Below, in pieces: positions 1 through 9,338 of a stretch of 39,388 bases of DNA. The notes below the pieces were generated by a model. That model had not been told where the DNA came from and searched no databases. It saw only the letters and a list, made by a program, of their open reading frames with translations. The position numbers and the translations under genes are program-made. Origin of the DNA: Planctomycetes bacterium UBA1146 (GTDB lineage Bacteria > Planctomycetota > UBA8108 > UBA1146); NCBI GenBank assembly GCA_002311345.1, contig DCAA01000002.1:274785-314172 (forward strand). Direction: 5' to 3'. How positions within the stretch are numbered: position 1 is the stretch's first letter; each line of letters opens with the position of its first letter.

Positions 1-119
1 TGTTCTAGTTGGATTATCGGAATCTGTCAGAAGTTAGATATCCCCTCAGACTTCAGAATGCGGGGTAGTACAATAGTCAGGTGTGTCCGGTTCTTTTGTC
101 TCGAAAGGCACCCATATCG

Positions 120-2369
120 ATGCCAAAAACTGGCAGATCCGTGACGATTTTCGTGTTGTGGATGGTCCTGTGTGTCGCCGTTCCCGCGACTGCACAGAAT
201 CTGAATGGCTTCGTGCGCGGTGACATCAATTCGGATCTCACCATCGACCTCAGTGATCCGATACAACTTCTCGAAGAATTTTTCGGAACAGCACCGGGCC
301 TGGATTGTCATGAAGCCGCAGACATCAACGATGATGGTGATCTTCTGCTCGACGATGTGATTTCGTTACTGGGGCATATCTTCCTTGCCAGTCCGTTGAC
401 GATACCGGAACCATTTCCCAATTGCGGGACAGACCCCTCGCCACCCTCTCTTCCCTGCAACAACGCTCCTTGCCTCATCGGACCGATCATCGGCAAGCGG
501 GAGTTGACACTTGCAACCTCGAGAACTCCTCTGCCCTATGAAGATCGTTTACCGGACTATCTGTGGCAGGAAATCAACTGGCAACTGGCGAACTTCAACG
601 GAATCATCCGACCGGGGATTCCATTCAATTCGTTCGGAATTGTCCCTGGAGAGGAACTGCCAGGAGATCTGATTCTCGATCATCAGACCGGTGTCATCTC
701 CGGAACCAGCATTCCCCCCGGGTTGCATACGATGCGAATGTGGGGCCTGAGTTCCGAGGGCACGGTTTTGTTTTTTAACTGTCGCCTCGCATCCTTTGAC
801 GAGGACGAGAGTTCGATCATTCCGGGGCAAGCTCCATTCATACCGGGTCCGTACCTGTCTCAGATCGAGGTGGGCCTTGTCGAGTTCACGCATGATCTTC
901 CGTGGCCCACTCCCTATCCTCTCTGGGGTTGTAGCCCGACGATCCCACCATCGTCGCTACTGACTGACTTCAAGCCGATCCGTATCTTCGTACCTCAAGG
1001 GATTACAGAGCCCTCTCCACTGGTGATTTTTCACCACGGAACAGGCTTCGACTGGGAGCAGTACGACAGTCTTCTTGGATTCATCTCCACCCACGGGATC
1101 ATCTGTGTGTCGGTAAACGACGCCTTCTCTTATGACACCTATCCCGATTGGTACTGCTGGGGTGGCCACGACGAGGGGGGAAGGGTCCTGGTCTCCATCC
1201 GTGAGATCATGGAGCAGTTATCGGATACACCCGGGAGTGCTCTGGAGGGGCTCATCGACACGAACCGGGTCTTCTATGCCGGTCATTCTCGGGGTGGAGG
1301 TTCCGCAGTGGTCGCTGCGGAAATCGATCCTGATGTCCGTGGACTGATACTCTTGCAACCCACCGATGCCAAGCAGGATTCATGGATAGGAAACACAAAT
1401 CGGTGGGAAAAATTACCTGACATCCCCGTGATCAGTATCACTGCTGAACAGGATACCGATGTGATCTACCCTTATGCCGAACGGCTTCTGGAGAGGATGA
1501 CCGGGCCCTCTACATCGGTATGCATCTACGGAGGATGTCATGGTTTCTCGAGTGACAATCAACTCATCGGTTGTGGAACCTGTGATTGGGCCCCGACCTC
1601 CCCACAGATCGACTCTTGCTCGTACATCTCTCGTTCATTGCAACATCAGATCTCCCGACAATGGATGTGGACATTCTTACGAAGACACGCTCTCGATGAT
1701 CTGTCGGTAGAGGGGCTTCTCTACGGTTCCGAATCGCAGGAATCGCATTACTACTGCGTCGCCCATCGGCGGGATCTCTCTGGAACCCTTCTCGTCGACG
1801 ACTTCGAGAACTTTCCCTTCAACCGCCTCGGACTGCCGGTGACATCGACGAACACGCTTCTGTTCATCAAAGGAGCCTGTTACGACTGGCCTTTCCCGGT
1901 TCCGCAGCCGATACCCTCGATCACCAATCTGGTGACCATCCTGCCCGCATCGGGAACCGCAACCATCTCGATGCCTCTGGGAACCAATGTCACATCGCTC
2001 GATATCGGTCCCCGCCAGAAGTTGCAGTTTCGCATCAAGAATCATGATATTCATGGAGCGGTCGACAACATCGGCTGGCATTTCGAGGGAACCATCACCT
2101 TATCCGATGCTCAGGGACGAAGTTCGTCACTGGATCTTATCGATCTACTGCCGGCAAACGGCGATCACCCGCAATCCGTGCCAGCGGGCTCCATCGTCCC
2201 TCTCAAGTTTCAGCGCTTCATGCAGATTGCCATCCCCATCGAGCAATTTCTCGCCGTCGAGCCGTTGCTCGACACGAGTATTCTGCTCTCCATCGACTGG
2301 GAATTCACTACCGATGGAACCGCCCCCTTCGATATCCGACTGGGATTCGACGACATCGTCTTCGAGTAG
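120..2369 (+). CDS. Secreted alpha/beta hydrolase with N-terminal dockerin-like repeats
   Basis: The protein has a signal peptide (about residues 1-26, ending PATAQ), then a dockerin-like pair of calcium-binding repeats (about 30-90: RGDINSDLTIDLSD and AADINDDGDLLLDD), a short proline/cysteine-rich linker, a putative-Ig-like segment (PGTSIPPGLH region), and an alpha/beta hydrolase domain. The hydrolase shows an oxyanion-type HHGTG motif, a nucleophile elbow GHSRGGG (Ser about 390), candidate acid Asp445 or Asp447 (AEQDTD) and His474 (GGCHGF). This resembles the PETase/chlorophyllase-like dienelactone hydrolase branch; substrate unknown. The C-terminal 200 residues look like a beta-rich accessory domain. 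An upstream ATG at 81 would add 13 residues before the signal peptide, so the ATG at 120 is preferred. The gene converges on the next gene with only a 26 bp gap. Exported location is inferred from the signal peptide. Confidence 0.82.
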   Translation: MPKTGRSVTIFVLWMVLCVAVPATAQNLNGFVRGDINSDLTIDLSDPIQLLEEFFGTAPGLDCHEAADINDDGDLLLDDVISLLGHIFLASPLTIPEPFPNCGTDPSPPSLPCNNAPCLIGPIIGKRELTLATSRTPLPYEDRLPDYLWQEINWQLANFNGIIRPGIPFNSFGIVPGEELPGDLILDHQTGVISGTSIPPGLHTMRMWGLSSEGTVLFFNCRLASFDEDESSIIPGQAPFIPGPYLSQIEVGLVEFTHDLPWPTPYPLWGCSPTIPPSSLLTDFKPIRIFVPQGITEPSPLVIFHHGTGFDWEQYDSLLGFISTHGIICVSVNDAFSYDTYPDWYCWGGHDEGGRVLVSIREIMEQLSDTPGSALEGLIDTNRVFYAGHSRGGGSAVVAAEIDPDVRGLILLQPTDAKQDSWIGNTNRWEKLPDIPVISITAEQDTDVIYPYAERLLERMTGPSTSVCIYGGCHGFSSDNQLIGCGTCDWAPTSPQIDSCSYISRSLQHQISRQWMWTFLRRHALDDLSVEGLLYGSESQESHYYCVAHRRDLSGTLLVDDFENFPFNRLGLPVTSTNTLLFIKGACYDWPFPVPQPIPSITNLVTILPASGTATISMPLGTNVTSLDIGPRQKLQFRIKNHDIHGAVDNIGWHFEGTITLSDAQGRSSSLDLIDLLPANGDHPQSVPAGSIVPLKFQRFMQIAIPIEQFLAVEPLLDTSILLSIDWEFTTDGTAPFDIRLGFDDIVFE

Positions 2370-2395
2370 TTGGACACGATAGGGTTTACCGCGTC

Positions 2396-4831
2396 TTACG
2401 GGCACCCGGGATCCGGGAACGGTGGTGGCGGTGGAGCCCCTCCCTGGAACAAGTAGGCAACCAGGTAAATCACATCGGCGATATCGATCACTCCCGAATC
2501 GTTCACGTCAGCCCGTTCGATCGGATTGGGAGTCGAGCCGTTGTTAAAGAGGTACATCAGCAGCGTCACCGCATCGGAGAGGTCTATCTGGCCATCATCG
2601 TTCAACTCACCACGGACGAACTCGTTGCACTGACACTCATCCGGAATCCCGTCTCCATTGGTATCGGCACTGGTCCCGGTTGCGATGTCCTCGTCGTCTC
2701 CGACACCATTGCCATTGCAATCATTACAGAGAATTTCCGAGACCCGCAGATCATCGATGGCAGCTTCCGAGATGGAGGCGGCTCCTACATCCTCGGCGAT
2801 GAATCTCAAACGTATTGAAGCGCTGAGAGCGACAAAGTCAGTGACCACGAACTGATGCTGGATCCACCCCCCCGAGGTACCGGTTCCGGTGGGACCGACC
2901 ACCTCGACAGAGACCCAGCTAGCACCCCCATTGGAACTGATATCAACGCGGAAAGTGTCGGTGCCAGGACCCGCTGAAGCGTTGTTCGAGAACCAGCGCC
3001 AGTAACTGATGACAGGATTATTTGAACCACTGAGATCAAGAATCGGAGAGATCAGGGTCGTTTCGCCTCCGTCAACATCGTTATCTCCCAGTCCTCCTCC
3101 GACACTCCCCTGACCGGTGACCCAGCAGTTGACCCCGGGAGGGTCGGTGTGATCATCTTCGGGTTGAGCAGCAGTTCCGTTGGGATTCACGCGTGTCCAG
3201 ATTCCTGTAGTCGCAGTATCGGTAGGCGCCCCCACCGTCCAGCCTTGGTCTTGTTCCATGTCATCCAGATAGGTCTCGTCAGTACCAGCGATCGCTGTGC
3301 TGGCATAGTAGGACGCAGGAGCCGATCCTGGATCGGTGCTGGGAACTCCGCCGACCACGCTGGCCTCCACATACCAGTGCACCTCGGCCCCACAGTCGAA
3401 ATTGGGGAAGTTCCCCTGATAGAGATTGTTCCCCAGAGAGATCATCGCGCTGTCCATCCAGCCGGTCCCATCGTCGAACCACAGTGCTGGGCTCTGGGGA
3501 TCGATACTGAATCCGGCTGCCGGGGTGATCTCGACCTCGACGAAATCCCCGGTCGGGTCGATCTGATCAGGGATTCCTGCTGGGTAGGCAAAGGTGATCG
3601 GATCTTCTCCAATCGACCAGACAAACAGGCCGCGTTCCCTGTCACTACCGATCACGATGCCACTCGGGAAGTACGGGTAGAGGCTCCACAGTCCATTGAA
3701 CTGGGCACCGTCGTCATCAGGGTACGTATCGAAGAAACCGGTCTCCTGGATGTTGAGCGGGTCAGTAGCCGTCAGAATCCTCATGCCGCTGCGATAGTTC
3801 GCCTCCAAGATGGTATCTCCGACGGTGTAGATGTTGTGCCCGATGGCGGGGTTACCGTTGGTGTATTCGTCCACCAGGGTCGGATTGGTGAGGTCGGACA
3901 CATCGATGACGAAGGTCTTGGTCGGAACTCCCGGTCCCTCATCCAACTCATCTCCGAGGTAAAAGTACTGTTGATCCGGCGATAACCAGCCCTGGTGAGA
4001 GTAGGCTCCACCCGGGTAGATCAAAGTCCCGAGAGTGACGATGTTGGTCTTGACAGTGACATCGAGAATATCGAACGAGACAGGGCCACTGCCGGTGCAC
4101 AGAAATGCGATCTCTCTCTGGGCGAAAGGACCAGCGAGCATCCTGACCACCTGCGCATCGTGGACGTAATCGTTACCCCAACTGCCCTCGAAAACCGGTG
4201 CTTCCGGATCTTGTAGTCGATAGAAGCGCAGTCCATTGCTGCCGCCTCCACAGCGGTAGAGAAACCCGGATTCGACATCGATGGCGACGTTGTGAGAGGA
4301 GGCCGTTCCACCGGTGGTGACAGCCGCCAACTCTGTGATCACGCCGTTGTCGACATCGGAGAGGTCGATCACCTGGATACCGCCTCCTCCTTCGGAAACA
4401 GCATAGGCAAAACTCTGGTACGTCTTGATGTCGCGCCACAGGCTGTTGGGCCCGGCAACGGTTCCGATGATCGTTGGATTGCCGGGATTGGTGATCTCGA
4501 CCACCGTTGTACCACTGGAATGCCCCATCAGGGCGTACTCACGACCACTGGGAGCCGTGTAGCCCCAGCAATCGTTCCCGCTGGCGATTCCGGACCCCAT
4601 CTCGTTGAGGGGGATCCACGCCTCCAGATTCACTCCATCGGACTCAAAGCCACCGACAGGTCCGAACGGCTGGGGTCCGGGTAAGTCGCTACGGTATCCA
4701 GGACCATTGTAGGGACGCTGTCCATCACGATCCTTTGGATCGTCGACATGTCCCATTACCAGAAATCCGGTTCCGAGCAGGACGAACATGAAAATCAGTG
4801 TCATGAATCGGGCTTGATGTATCTGTTTCAA
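2396..4831 (-). CDS. Secreted choice-of-anchor B protein (LVIVD-type propeller) with C-terminal dockerin
   Basis: After a hydrophobic signal segment (MTLIFMFVLLGTGFLVMG) the first about 400 residues form a propeller of LVIVD-like blades (IQVIDLSD, FDILDVT, FVIDVSDLTNPTLVDEY, with the HDAQVV and GHNIYT motifs), the arrangement known as the choice-of-anchor B domain. A beta-sandwich region (DLSGSNNPVISYWRWFS, jelly-roll/MAM-like) follows, then a DCNGNGVGD/DTNGDGIPDEC calcium-binding stretch and a dockerin-like pair (RGELNDDGQIDLSDAV, RADVNDSGVIDIADVI) at the C-terminus. Start choice: a GTG at 4882 and an ATG at 4804 are possible, but TTG at 4831 has GGGAGG five bases upstream (4837-4842), so I used it. 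Function is unknown; probably an extracellular or cell-surface structural or binding protein. It lies 82 bp downstream of the di-haem peroxidase gene on the same strand and may be co-transcribed with it. Confidence 0.82.
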   Translation of the reverse strand: MKQIHQARFMTLIFMFVLLGTGFLVMGHVDDPKDRDGQRPYNGPGYRSDLPGPQPFGPVGGFESDGVNLEAWIPLNEMGSGIASGNDCWGYTAPSGREYALMGHSSGTTVVEITNPGNPTIIGTVAGPNSLWRDIKTYQSFAYAVSEGGGGIQVIDLSDVDNGVITELAAVTTGGTASSHNVAIDVESGFLYRCGGGSNGLRFYRLQDPEAPVFEGSWGNDYVHDAQVVRMLAGPFAQREIAFLCTGSGPVSFDILDVTVKTNIVTLGTLIYPGGAYSHQGWLSPDQQYFYLGDELDEGPGVPTKTFVIDVSDLTNPTLVDEYTNGNPAIGHNIYTVGDTILEANYRSGMRILTATDPLNIQETGFFDTYPDDDGAQFNGLWSLYPYFPSGIVIGSDRERGLFVWSIGEDPITFAYPAGIPDQIDPTGDFVEVEITPAAGFSIDPQSPALWFDDGTGWMDSAMISLGNNLYQGNFPNFDCGAEVHWYVEASVVGGVPSTDPGSAPASYYASTAIAGTDETYLDDMEQDQGWTVGAPTDTATTGIWTRVNPNGTAAQPEDDHTDPPGVNCWVTGQGSVGGGLGDNDVDGGETTLISPILDLSGSNNPVISYWRWFSNNASAGPGTDTFRVDISSNGGASWVSVEVVGPTGTGTSGGWIQHQFVVTDFVALSASIRLRFIAEDVGAASISEAAIDDLRVSEILCNDCNGNGVGDDEDIATGTSADTNGDGIPDECQCNEFVRGELNDDGQIDLSDAVTLLMYLFNNGSTPNPIERADVNDSGVIDIADVIYLVAYLFQGGAPPPPPFPDPGCP

Positions 4832-4836
4832 CAGAG

Positions 4837-4842
4837 CCTCCC
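4837..4842 (-). promoter_or_regulatory. Shine-Dalgarno that selects a TTG start
   Basis: GGGAGG on the minus strand, five bases before the TTG at 4831. Neither the GTG at 4882 nor the ATG at 4804 has a comparable site. Confidence 0.6.
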
Positions 4843-4913
4843 GGGTGGTTGTGTACAATTTGCCGCAAAAATGGCGGGGCACCCCCGATTATAGACCTCG
4901 AAACAAGACCATC

Positions 4914-6137
4914 CTACCCCTGGTTGGACTTGGATCCGCTGGAGAGAGAGCGTAGAAACCGCAATAGATCCTGCTCTTCGCCGGGTGTCAGATCGAGTGG
5001 TTTCAGCATCGCTTCTCGATGGTGACCATGGCCCGCTCCGGCCGGTCTGGCACCCTCTCGGCGTGAATAGAATCGGACCACCGCCTCCAGGTCGACCAGG
5101 CTCCCGTCATGGAAATAAGGAGCTGTATGTAAAGACTGGCGCAGTGCAGGAGTCCTGAAGGCACCCCAGAGCATCGGATCGCGTCGCAACCTCTCAGTAC
5201 GACCAGAGATGGCCCCGTCTGGATCGTCGGAATATCTGCCGCTGCTTCGAAAAGGATTGTCCTTCAACTCCTGGATTCCTCCATAACGTCCCGCGTCTCT
5301 TGCAGCGCTACCACTGGTCAACAAACCGGTATCGTGAAACTCGCCATCGGAAAGAAGCGGGCCGTTGTGGCAAGAGACACAGTTGCCCTTGCCGATGAAG
5401 AGTAACAGACCCCTTCTGGCGCCCGGGTGATACTCTGTGGCGGCTTTCCGATCTCCATCGGCCAGCGCCCGTAGATAGGAATCGAAGGGAGTGGTCGGAC
5501 TTCGCAAGGTTCGTTCGAACGCCGCCATCGCCTTGCCGACGTTGGTGAAAGCACGATTCACTGCTGTCTTACGTCCGGCTCCCAAAGCCATCCAGGAGGC
5601 GACTGGACCGTTGCGATCACGTGATCTTGGCGGCATTCCATCCAGCGACGGAAGCGGACCGAAGATCTGCTCATATCGTTTTTTGAAGTCAGAGTTCCCG
5701 GCGATGAATCGGATCACCTGGAGCCGATCCCCCTTCATCTCCATCTCCGATTCGATGGGTGCCAGCGCCTGCATCCAGAGCGAATCCCAGCGACCGTCCC
5801 AGCCCCACCAACGTTGGCCGGCCACATCCCACAACGCCGGAGTGTCGCGGGGAATCAGGGCAAAGCCTCTCGGGTGCTGCTTGCCATCGACAAAACCTCT
5901 GGCGGGATCATGACAACTGGCACAGGAAGTCTTGCCATCGCCGGACAGGCCTGGCTCCTTGAACAACATCTCGCCCAGAACAACGGCGCGCGGATCTTGC
6001 GAGGACTCATTGGTGGGATCGGCTGGCAACGCTTCCGATTGCGCCAACGACAGCGCACGGCGGCGGTATGGTTCACGCAGCAATGGATCTTCGATGGAAG
6101 CCCCGACGATGAGAATCCACAACACTCCGGAGATCAT
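4914..6137 (-). CDS. Di-haem cytochrome c peroxidase / MauG family protein
   Basis: A 407-residue protein with a hydrophobic N-terminus (MISGVLWILIVGAS) and two c-type haem-binding motifs: SCASCH (Cys72, Cys75, His76) and GNCVSCHNG (Cys253, Cys256, His257). Around them are the usual family blocks: DTPALWDVAGQ, a W-rich WWGWDGRWDSL, ALAPIESEMEM, and near the C-terminus FRTPALRQ...TAPYFHDGS. The family reduces hydrogen peroxide with electrons from small c-type cytochromes, or oxidises protein side chains (MauG); which applies here cannot be read from sequence. Probably periplasmic. The start at 6137 forms an ATGA overlap with the stop of the FixH/YtkA-like gene, so the two are translationally coupled; an in-frame start at 6206 would lie deep inside that gene. 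Third gene of the 8511-4914 unit. Confidence 0.88.
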   Translation of the reverse strand: MISGVLWILIVGASIEDPLLREPYRRRALSLAQSEALPADPTNESSQDPRAVVLGEMLFKEPGLSGDGKTSCASCHDPARGFVDGKQHPRGFALIPRDTPALWDVAGQRWWGWDGRWDSLWMQALAPIESEMEMKGDRLQVIRFIAGNSDFKKRYEQIFGPLPSLDGMPPRSRDRNGPVASWMALGAGRKTAVNRAFTNVGKAMAAFERTLRSPTTPFDSYLRALADGDRKAATEYHPGARRGLLLFIGKGNCVSCHNGPLLSDGEFHDTGLLTSGSAARDAGRYGGIQELKDNPFRSSGRYSDDPDGAISGRTERLRRDPMLWGAFRTPALRQSLHTAPYFHDGSLVDLEAVVRFYSRREGARPAGAGHGHHREAMLKPLDLTPGEEQDLLRFLRSLSSGSKSNQG

Positions 6138-6607
6138 GGGATCACCACCCAGGCTCGTGCCCGCTCCAGATGGGGCCCTTCCTGAACATCCACGGTGATG
6201 AGCCAACGACCCGACATGTGAAATCGAACTCCGTGGGCACGAAACCCGCTCTCTGAAAGGCGCGTTGTCTCGACCGGCACGGCCAGTCCATGACCATGCT
6301 GGGGCATCCCTGCATCGAAGTGGACCTTTGCCTGCTGGGAGATCGGTTCCCCCCCTCGCAGGACGATCCCCTCGACGGTGATCTCCTCATTGAGCGGCGG
6401 TTGGTCCGGAATCTTCAAGGAAATCTGATAGGTCCCATCGGCACTGCGCATCTGCAACCAGCCCGATCCAGACGGCAGCACCATCGCTGCATTATGCTGA
6501 CAACCTGCAATCATCAACAACATCATCAATCCCACCACCAGCGAGATCACGACACCAATGATGATGACCCAGCCTGGCCCCTCTGATTGATCGTCCAGCG
6601 GTTCCAT
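6134..6607 (-). CDS. Small membrane-anchored FixH/YtkA-like protein
   Basis: 157 residues: a short acidic cytoplasmic tail, one strong transmembrane helix (VIIIGVVISLVVGLMMLLMIAG, about residues 14-35), then an exported beta-sandwich of about 115 residues. The motif HFDAGMPQHGHGL, followed by GVRFHMSGRWLITVDV, is typical of the YtkA/FixH-like domain that occurs near copper and haem proteins; the His/Met-rich stretch could bind copper (inference). The ATG at 6607 overlaps the upstream stop as TGATG and has GAGGAG seven bases ahead; a TTG at 6610 is the alternative. Its own stop overlaps the peroxidase start (ATGA). The tight coupling says the three proteins are needed in similar amounts. Confidence 0.72.
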   Translation of the reverse strand: MEPLDDQSEGPGWVIIIGVVISLVVGLMMLLMIAGCQHNAAMVLPSGSGWLQMRSADGTYQISLKIPDQPPLNEEITVEGIVLRGGEPISQQAKVHFDAGMPQHGHGLAVPVETTRLSESGFRAHGVRFHMSGRWLITVDVQEGPHLERARAWVVIP

Positions 6608-8511
6608 CAACGATCTCCTCTATCGGCGGGCGCAGCGTACTGGGGAAGATAGGTTCGACTGCCGAAATGCCTCACCGCTGACACATTCAGTGGATCATCC
6701 GCCAGCGGCTTGAGTACGACCCCACGGTGATTGCCGTGATCGAGTACCCAGACCGATCCATCGCCGGCAATCTGAACCGAGCGCGGCCGGTAAAGTTCCG
6801 TTTTACCGATTCCTGGTCCCTGCAAAACGACCTGCGCATCTCCGCCCTCCGGAGAGATTCTGAACAGTGCGTGCTGGGCGGCATCGGTGAACCAGATGGA
6901 ACCATCTGGATGACGATCGACCCCGACCGGAACCACAGCCTTCGATTCGATCATTGTGGGTCGCCCCCCCTCGAGCAAGAACCGGAGTAAGCGGCCAGAA
7001 CTGGCATCGGCAACCAGGATTCCATCTCCATCCGCTGCAATGGCGGTCGCATGTTCCAGCATTCCCGGCGCAGAGAGTATTCCCTTCGGTCTAAATTTTT
7101 CATCGACCAGCAAGATGCGTGAGTTGGAGGTGTCAGAAACCGCAATGGTTCCATTCTTCAAACACGCCACCGCTCCCGGTCTCGGCGGCAAGGTGGCATT
7201 CCAACCGGGTGTCTCTCTCGCCAGTTGTTCCAGATCCACCGAGCGCACCAGCGCGATCAACCACGCTTCTCGTCGCAACGCCGAAAGCGTGTTTCTACGC
7301 ACCTCGAACATCTGCAAACGACGATTGCCCCGATCGGCAACAACCATCCTGGCGAAGGCTCGCGCGGGCATAAAATCGACACCCGATGGTGTTCTGAACT
7401 GCGCTGGCAAGGAACCGTTGGCACCGACGTCATCGAGAACGAAGGGAATCTCGGGATCCCTCGCCAGTAACGTGACCCGTTCCGAATCGGGTTCTGACAC
7501 CACCAACAGACGACCCTGCTCCTCCACCGCCCAGAACTCGCCATAATGGGACACCAGATCGACCCGTTGCCACGTCTCTTCCGCCACGACCGCCAGTTCA
7601 GGATCCCTCACTCCAAAAAGCTGCACCCGTCTCTCACTCGGCTCCAGGACCGCGCAAACCAGAGCCAACGAATCGAGAGCGATCGCCTCTGGATAGTGAA
7701 GTCTTCCCCCCGCCTCCCGAGGGATCATCGCGTGCACCCCCCAGTGATGCATGCTGATGCCATGACTGCCGAACACCTGGATGCGATGGTTGTCCCGATC
7801 GGCCACCAGCAGCATCCGATCTCCGAAACCGCAAAGCCCCATCGGTCCGGCCAGAAGACCTGGAGCTGCACCGTGGTCTCCGACACCGCGAGCCACATCG
7901 GGAGATCTCATGGCTGGATCAAGAGTCAATAGTCGGTGGATACCTCGATCGCTAACCCAGATTTGATCGCCAACGGCAGCGATTCCTCTCGGCTCGACGA
8001 AACCATCCCAACTCTGCTGTGGGATTCCATCCAGATCGAGACGATGCACTTGCGCGCGCAGAAGATCAGTCACCAGCAAGCCCGCTCCCCCCGGAGCCAG
8101 CGCGAGTCCTCCGGGACTCCATGGTGGTTTCGGACCCGGCAGCATACGAACCAGTCGCCCATCACGATCGATCTCTCCCAACGCACCACTGTCATCGACG
8201 ATCGCCAGGTGCCCCCGACGCAGTTCCACCACTGCTCGCGGTCGGGAGAAAGAATCAGGTAAGGCTGCAGTTGCTCCCTCCTGTCCGACACCATCGATGA
8301 AAATCAACCGTCCCGGACGTTCGGTGACGACCGCAAACCCCCCCTCTTTGAGGGAACAAATCGCCCTTGGAATCCCCGGTGCACAGGAAAAAGTTCCCAG
8401 GGAGTGGCCCATCGCCAACATATCGGCGACATCGTCACTCCCCGCCAGGGTACTCCCTAGGCCAGGATTGACTGCCTGTAGCGCCACGATCAAAACCAAT
8501 ACAGAGAACAT
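6607..8511 (-). CDS. NHL-repeat beta-propeller protein, exported
   Basis: 634 residues starting with a signal peptide (MFSVLVLIVALQAV...STLAG). The body is a series of NHL/SMP-30-like blades, recognisable by repeated phrases such as GDQIWVSDRGIHRLL, GDRMLLVADRDNHRIQVFG, ARMVVADRGNRRLQMFE, GTIAVSDTSNSRILLVD, GDGILVADASSGRLLRF and GSVWVLDHGNHRGVVL. Such propellers bind ligands or partner proteins and need not be enzymes. The start at 8511 has AGAGGA six bases upstream and begins directly with the signal peptide; the in-frame start at 8559 would add 16 residues and lacks a good site. First gene of the unit that includes the FixH/YtkA-like protein and di-haem peroxidase, and divergent from arfB with an 86 bp shared upstream region. 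Confidence 0.8.
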   Translation of the reverse strand: MFSVLVLIVALQAVNPGLGSTLAGSDDVADMLAMGHSLGTFSCAPGIPRAICSLKEGGFAVVTERPGRLIFIDGVGQEGATAALPDSFSRPRAVVELRRGHLAIVDDSGALGEIDRDGRLVRMLPGPKPPWSPGGLALAPGGAGLLVTDLLRAQVHRLDLDGIPQQSWDGFVEPRGIAAVGDQIWVSDRGIHRLLTLDPAMRSPDVARGVGDHGAAPGLLAGPMGLCGFGDRMLLVADRDNHRIQVFGSHGISMHHWGVHAMIPREAGGRLHYPEAIALDSLALVCAVLEPSERRVQLFGVRDPELAVVAEETWQRVDLVSHYGEFWAVEEQGRLLVVSEPDSERVTLLARDPEIPFVLDDVGANGSLPAQFRTPSGVDFMPARAFARMVVADRGNRRLQMFEVRRNTLSALRREAWLIALVRSVDLEQLARETPGWNATLPPRPGAVACLKNGTIAVSDTSNSRILLVDEKFRPKGILSAPGMLEHATAIAADGDGILVADASSGRLLRFLLEGGRPTMIESKAVVPVGVDRHPDGSIWFTDAAQHALFRISPEGGDAQVVLQGPGIGKTELYRPRSVQIAGDGSVWVLDHGNHRGVVLKPLADDPLNVSAVRHFGSRTYLPQYAAPADRGDR

Positions 8512-8597
8512 CGTTTTCCTCTCGCCTCCCAGCATCGCGATCAGGACCACCAACGGCAACCGTAGTCTCGCCCACTTCCTGCCGGGGGCCTATCCTG

Positions 8598-9068
8598 ATG
8601 CCAGAAAAGGGGCAGGTCATGGAATCGCCGGATGGCTCGAGGGGTCTGATGTGGCGTAGCGATCGCTGGATCCCCTGGACAGAGATCGACATCTCCCAGC
8701 AAACGAGAGGGGGGCCCGGTGGTCAGCATGCCAATCGGTCAGCCACTGCCATCGATTTGCGCTGGTCTCCCGTCCATTCGAATGCATTCTCTGAAGCGGA
8801 ACAACAACGATTGATTCGCGCCATCTCATCACGCATCGATGGCGAGGGAAGAATCCGAATCGTGGCCAGCGATGAACGGTCGGCCGCACGCAATCGACAA
8901 CTAGCCCTCAAGAGGTTGTCCATGATGGTCAGCGACGCGTTGCGTCCACGTCGACCGAGGCGTCCAACAAAACCAACAAAATCGAGTCGCGAGAAACGCA
9001 TCCAGCAAAAGAAGAACCGGTCACAACTCAAGAAGGATCGTCGAAAACCAGGCCACGACGACAATTAA
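8598..9068 (+). CDS. arfB: Alternative ribosome-rescue factor ArfB (YaeJ-type peptidyl-tRNA hydrolase)
   Basis: A 156-residue protein with the class-I release-factor core: TRGGPGGQHANRSATAIDLRW contains the GGQ tripeptide (Gly41-Gly42-Gln43) that hydrolyses peptidyl-tRNA. It lacks the codon-recognition domains of RF1/RF2 and ends in the basic tail (RPRRPTKPTKSSREKR...KKNRSQLKKDRR) that in ArfB enters the empty mRNA channel of stalled ribosomes. Size and order match ArfB. The start is uncertain: ATG at 8598 or ATG at 8619, the latter preceded by AAGGGG; both leave the domain whole. Divergent from the NHL gene. Confidence 0.88.
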   Translation: MPEKGQVMESPDGSRGLMWRSDRWIPWTEIDISQQTRGGPGGQHANRSATAIDLRWSPVHSNAFSEAEQQRLIRAISSRIDGEGRIRIVASDERSAARNRQLALKRLSMMVSDALRPRRPRRPTKPTKSSREKRIQQKKNRSQLKKDRRKPGHDDN

Positions 9069-9146
9069 ATTGCCGACTGCTGAATTGAGGTGATCGTTCT
9101 GAAATCATCGCAATGGAGTTGCACCTTGTCTTCGGCAAATAAAAGA

Positions 9147-9171
9147 GGGCTCCAGGGATTCCCCGGAGCCC
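9147..9171 (-). terminator. Rho-independent terminator after tRNA-His
   Basis: Inverted repeat GGGCTCC/GGAGCCC; read on the minus strand it is followed directly by TCTTTTATTT. It lies 10 bases beyond the tRNA-His 3' end. On the plus strand there is no T-run, so it should not act as a typical terminator for arfB. Confidence 0.72.
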
Positions 9172-9181
9172 TTGAAGATCA

Positions 9182-9259
9182 TGGGGTGGGAGGAGGGGCT
9201 CGAACCCTCGACCTCCAATACCACAAACTGGCGCTCTAACCAACTGAGCTACACCCACC
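9182..9259 (-). tRNA. tRNA-His (anticodon GTG)
   Basis: Full cloverleaf on the minus strand: acceptor GTGGGTG/CTCCCAC, D-arm GCTC...GAGC, anticodon stem CCAGT/ATTGG with loop TTGTGGT (anticodon GTG), T-arm GAGGG TTCGAGC CCCTC, and encoded CCA. Two identity marks of tRNA-His are present: an extra G before position 1 (complement of C9259) and a C discriminator. Acceptor pair 6-67 is a T-T mismatch. Confidence 0.95.
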
Positions 9260-9309
9260 ACTGAATCACGACGGATTCTCCTCACCGGAGTCCGGATCAG
9301 AGAAGTCCG

Positions 9310-9338
9310 ATGGTGGAGATGCGTGAGTCGGGTGTCAA
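9310..9338 (-). promoter_or_regulatory. Possible promoter of tRNA-His
   Basis: TTGACA (9338-9333) is a perfect -35 box. Seventeen bases on is CACCAT (9315-9310), a weak -10. Transcription would begin about 43 bases before the tRNA. Nothing else promoter-like was seen between ruvA and the tRNA. Confidence 0.4.

Noticed and set aside
3149..3985. 278-codon open frame on the plus strand
   Set aside because: Antisense to the choice-of-anchor B gene; no recognisable domain.
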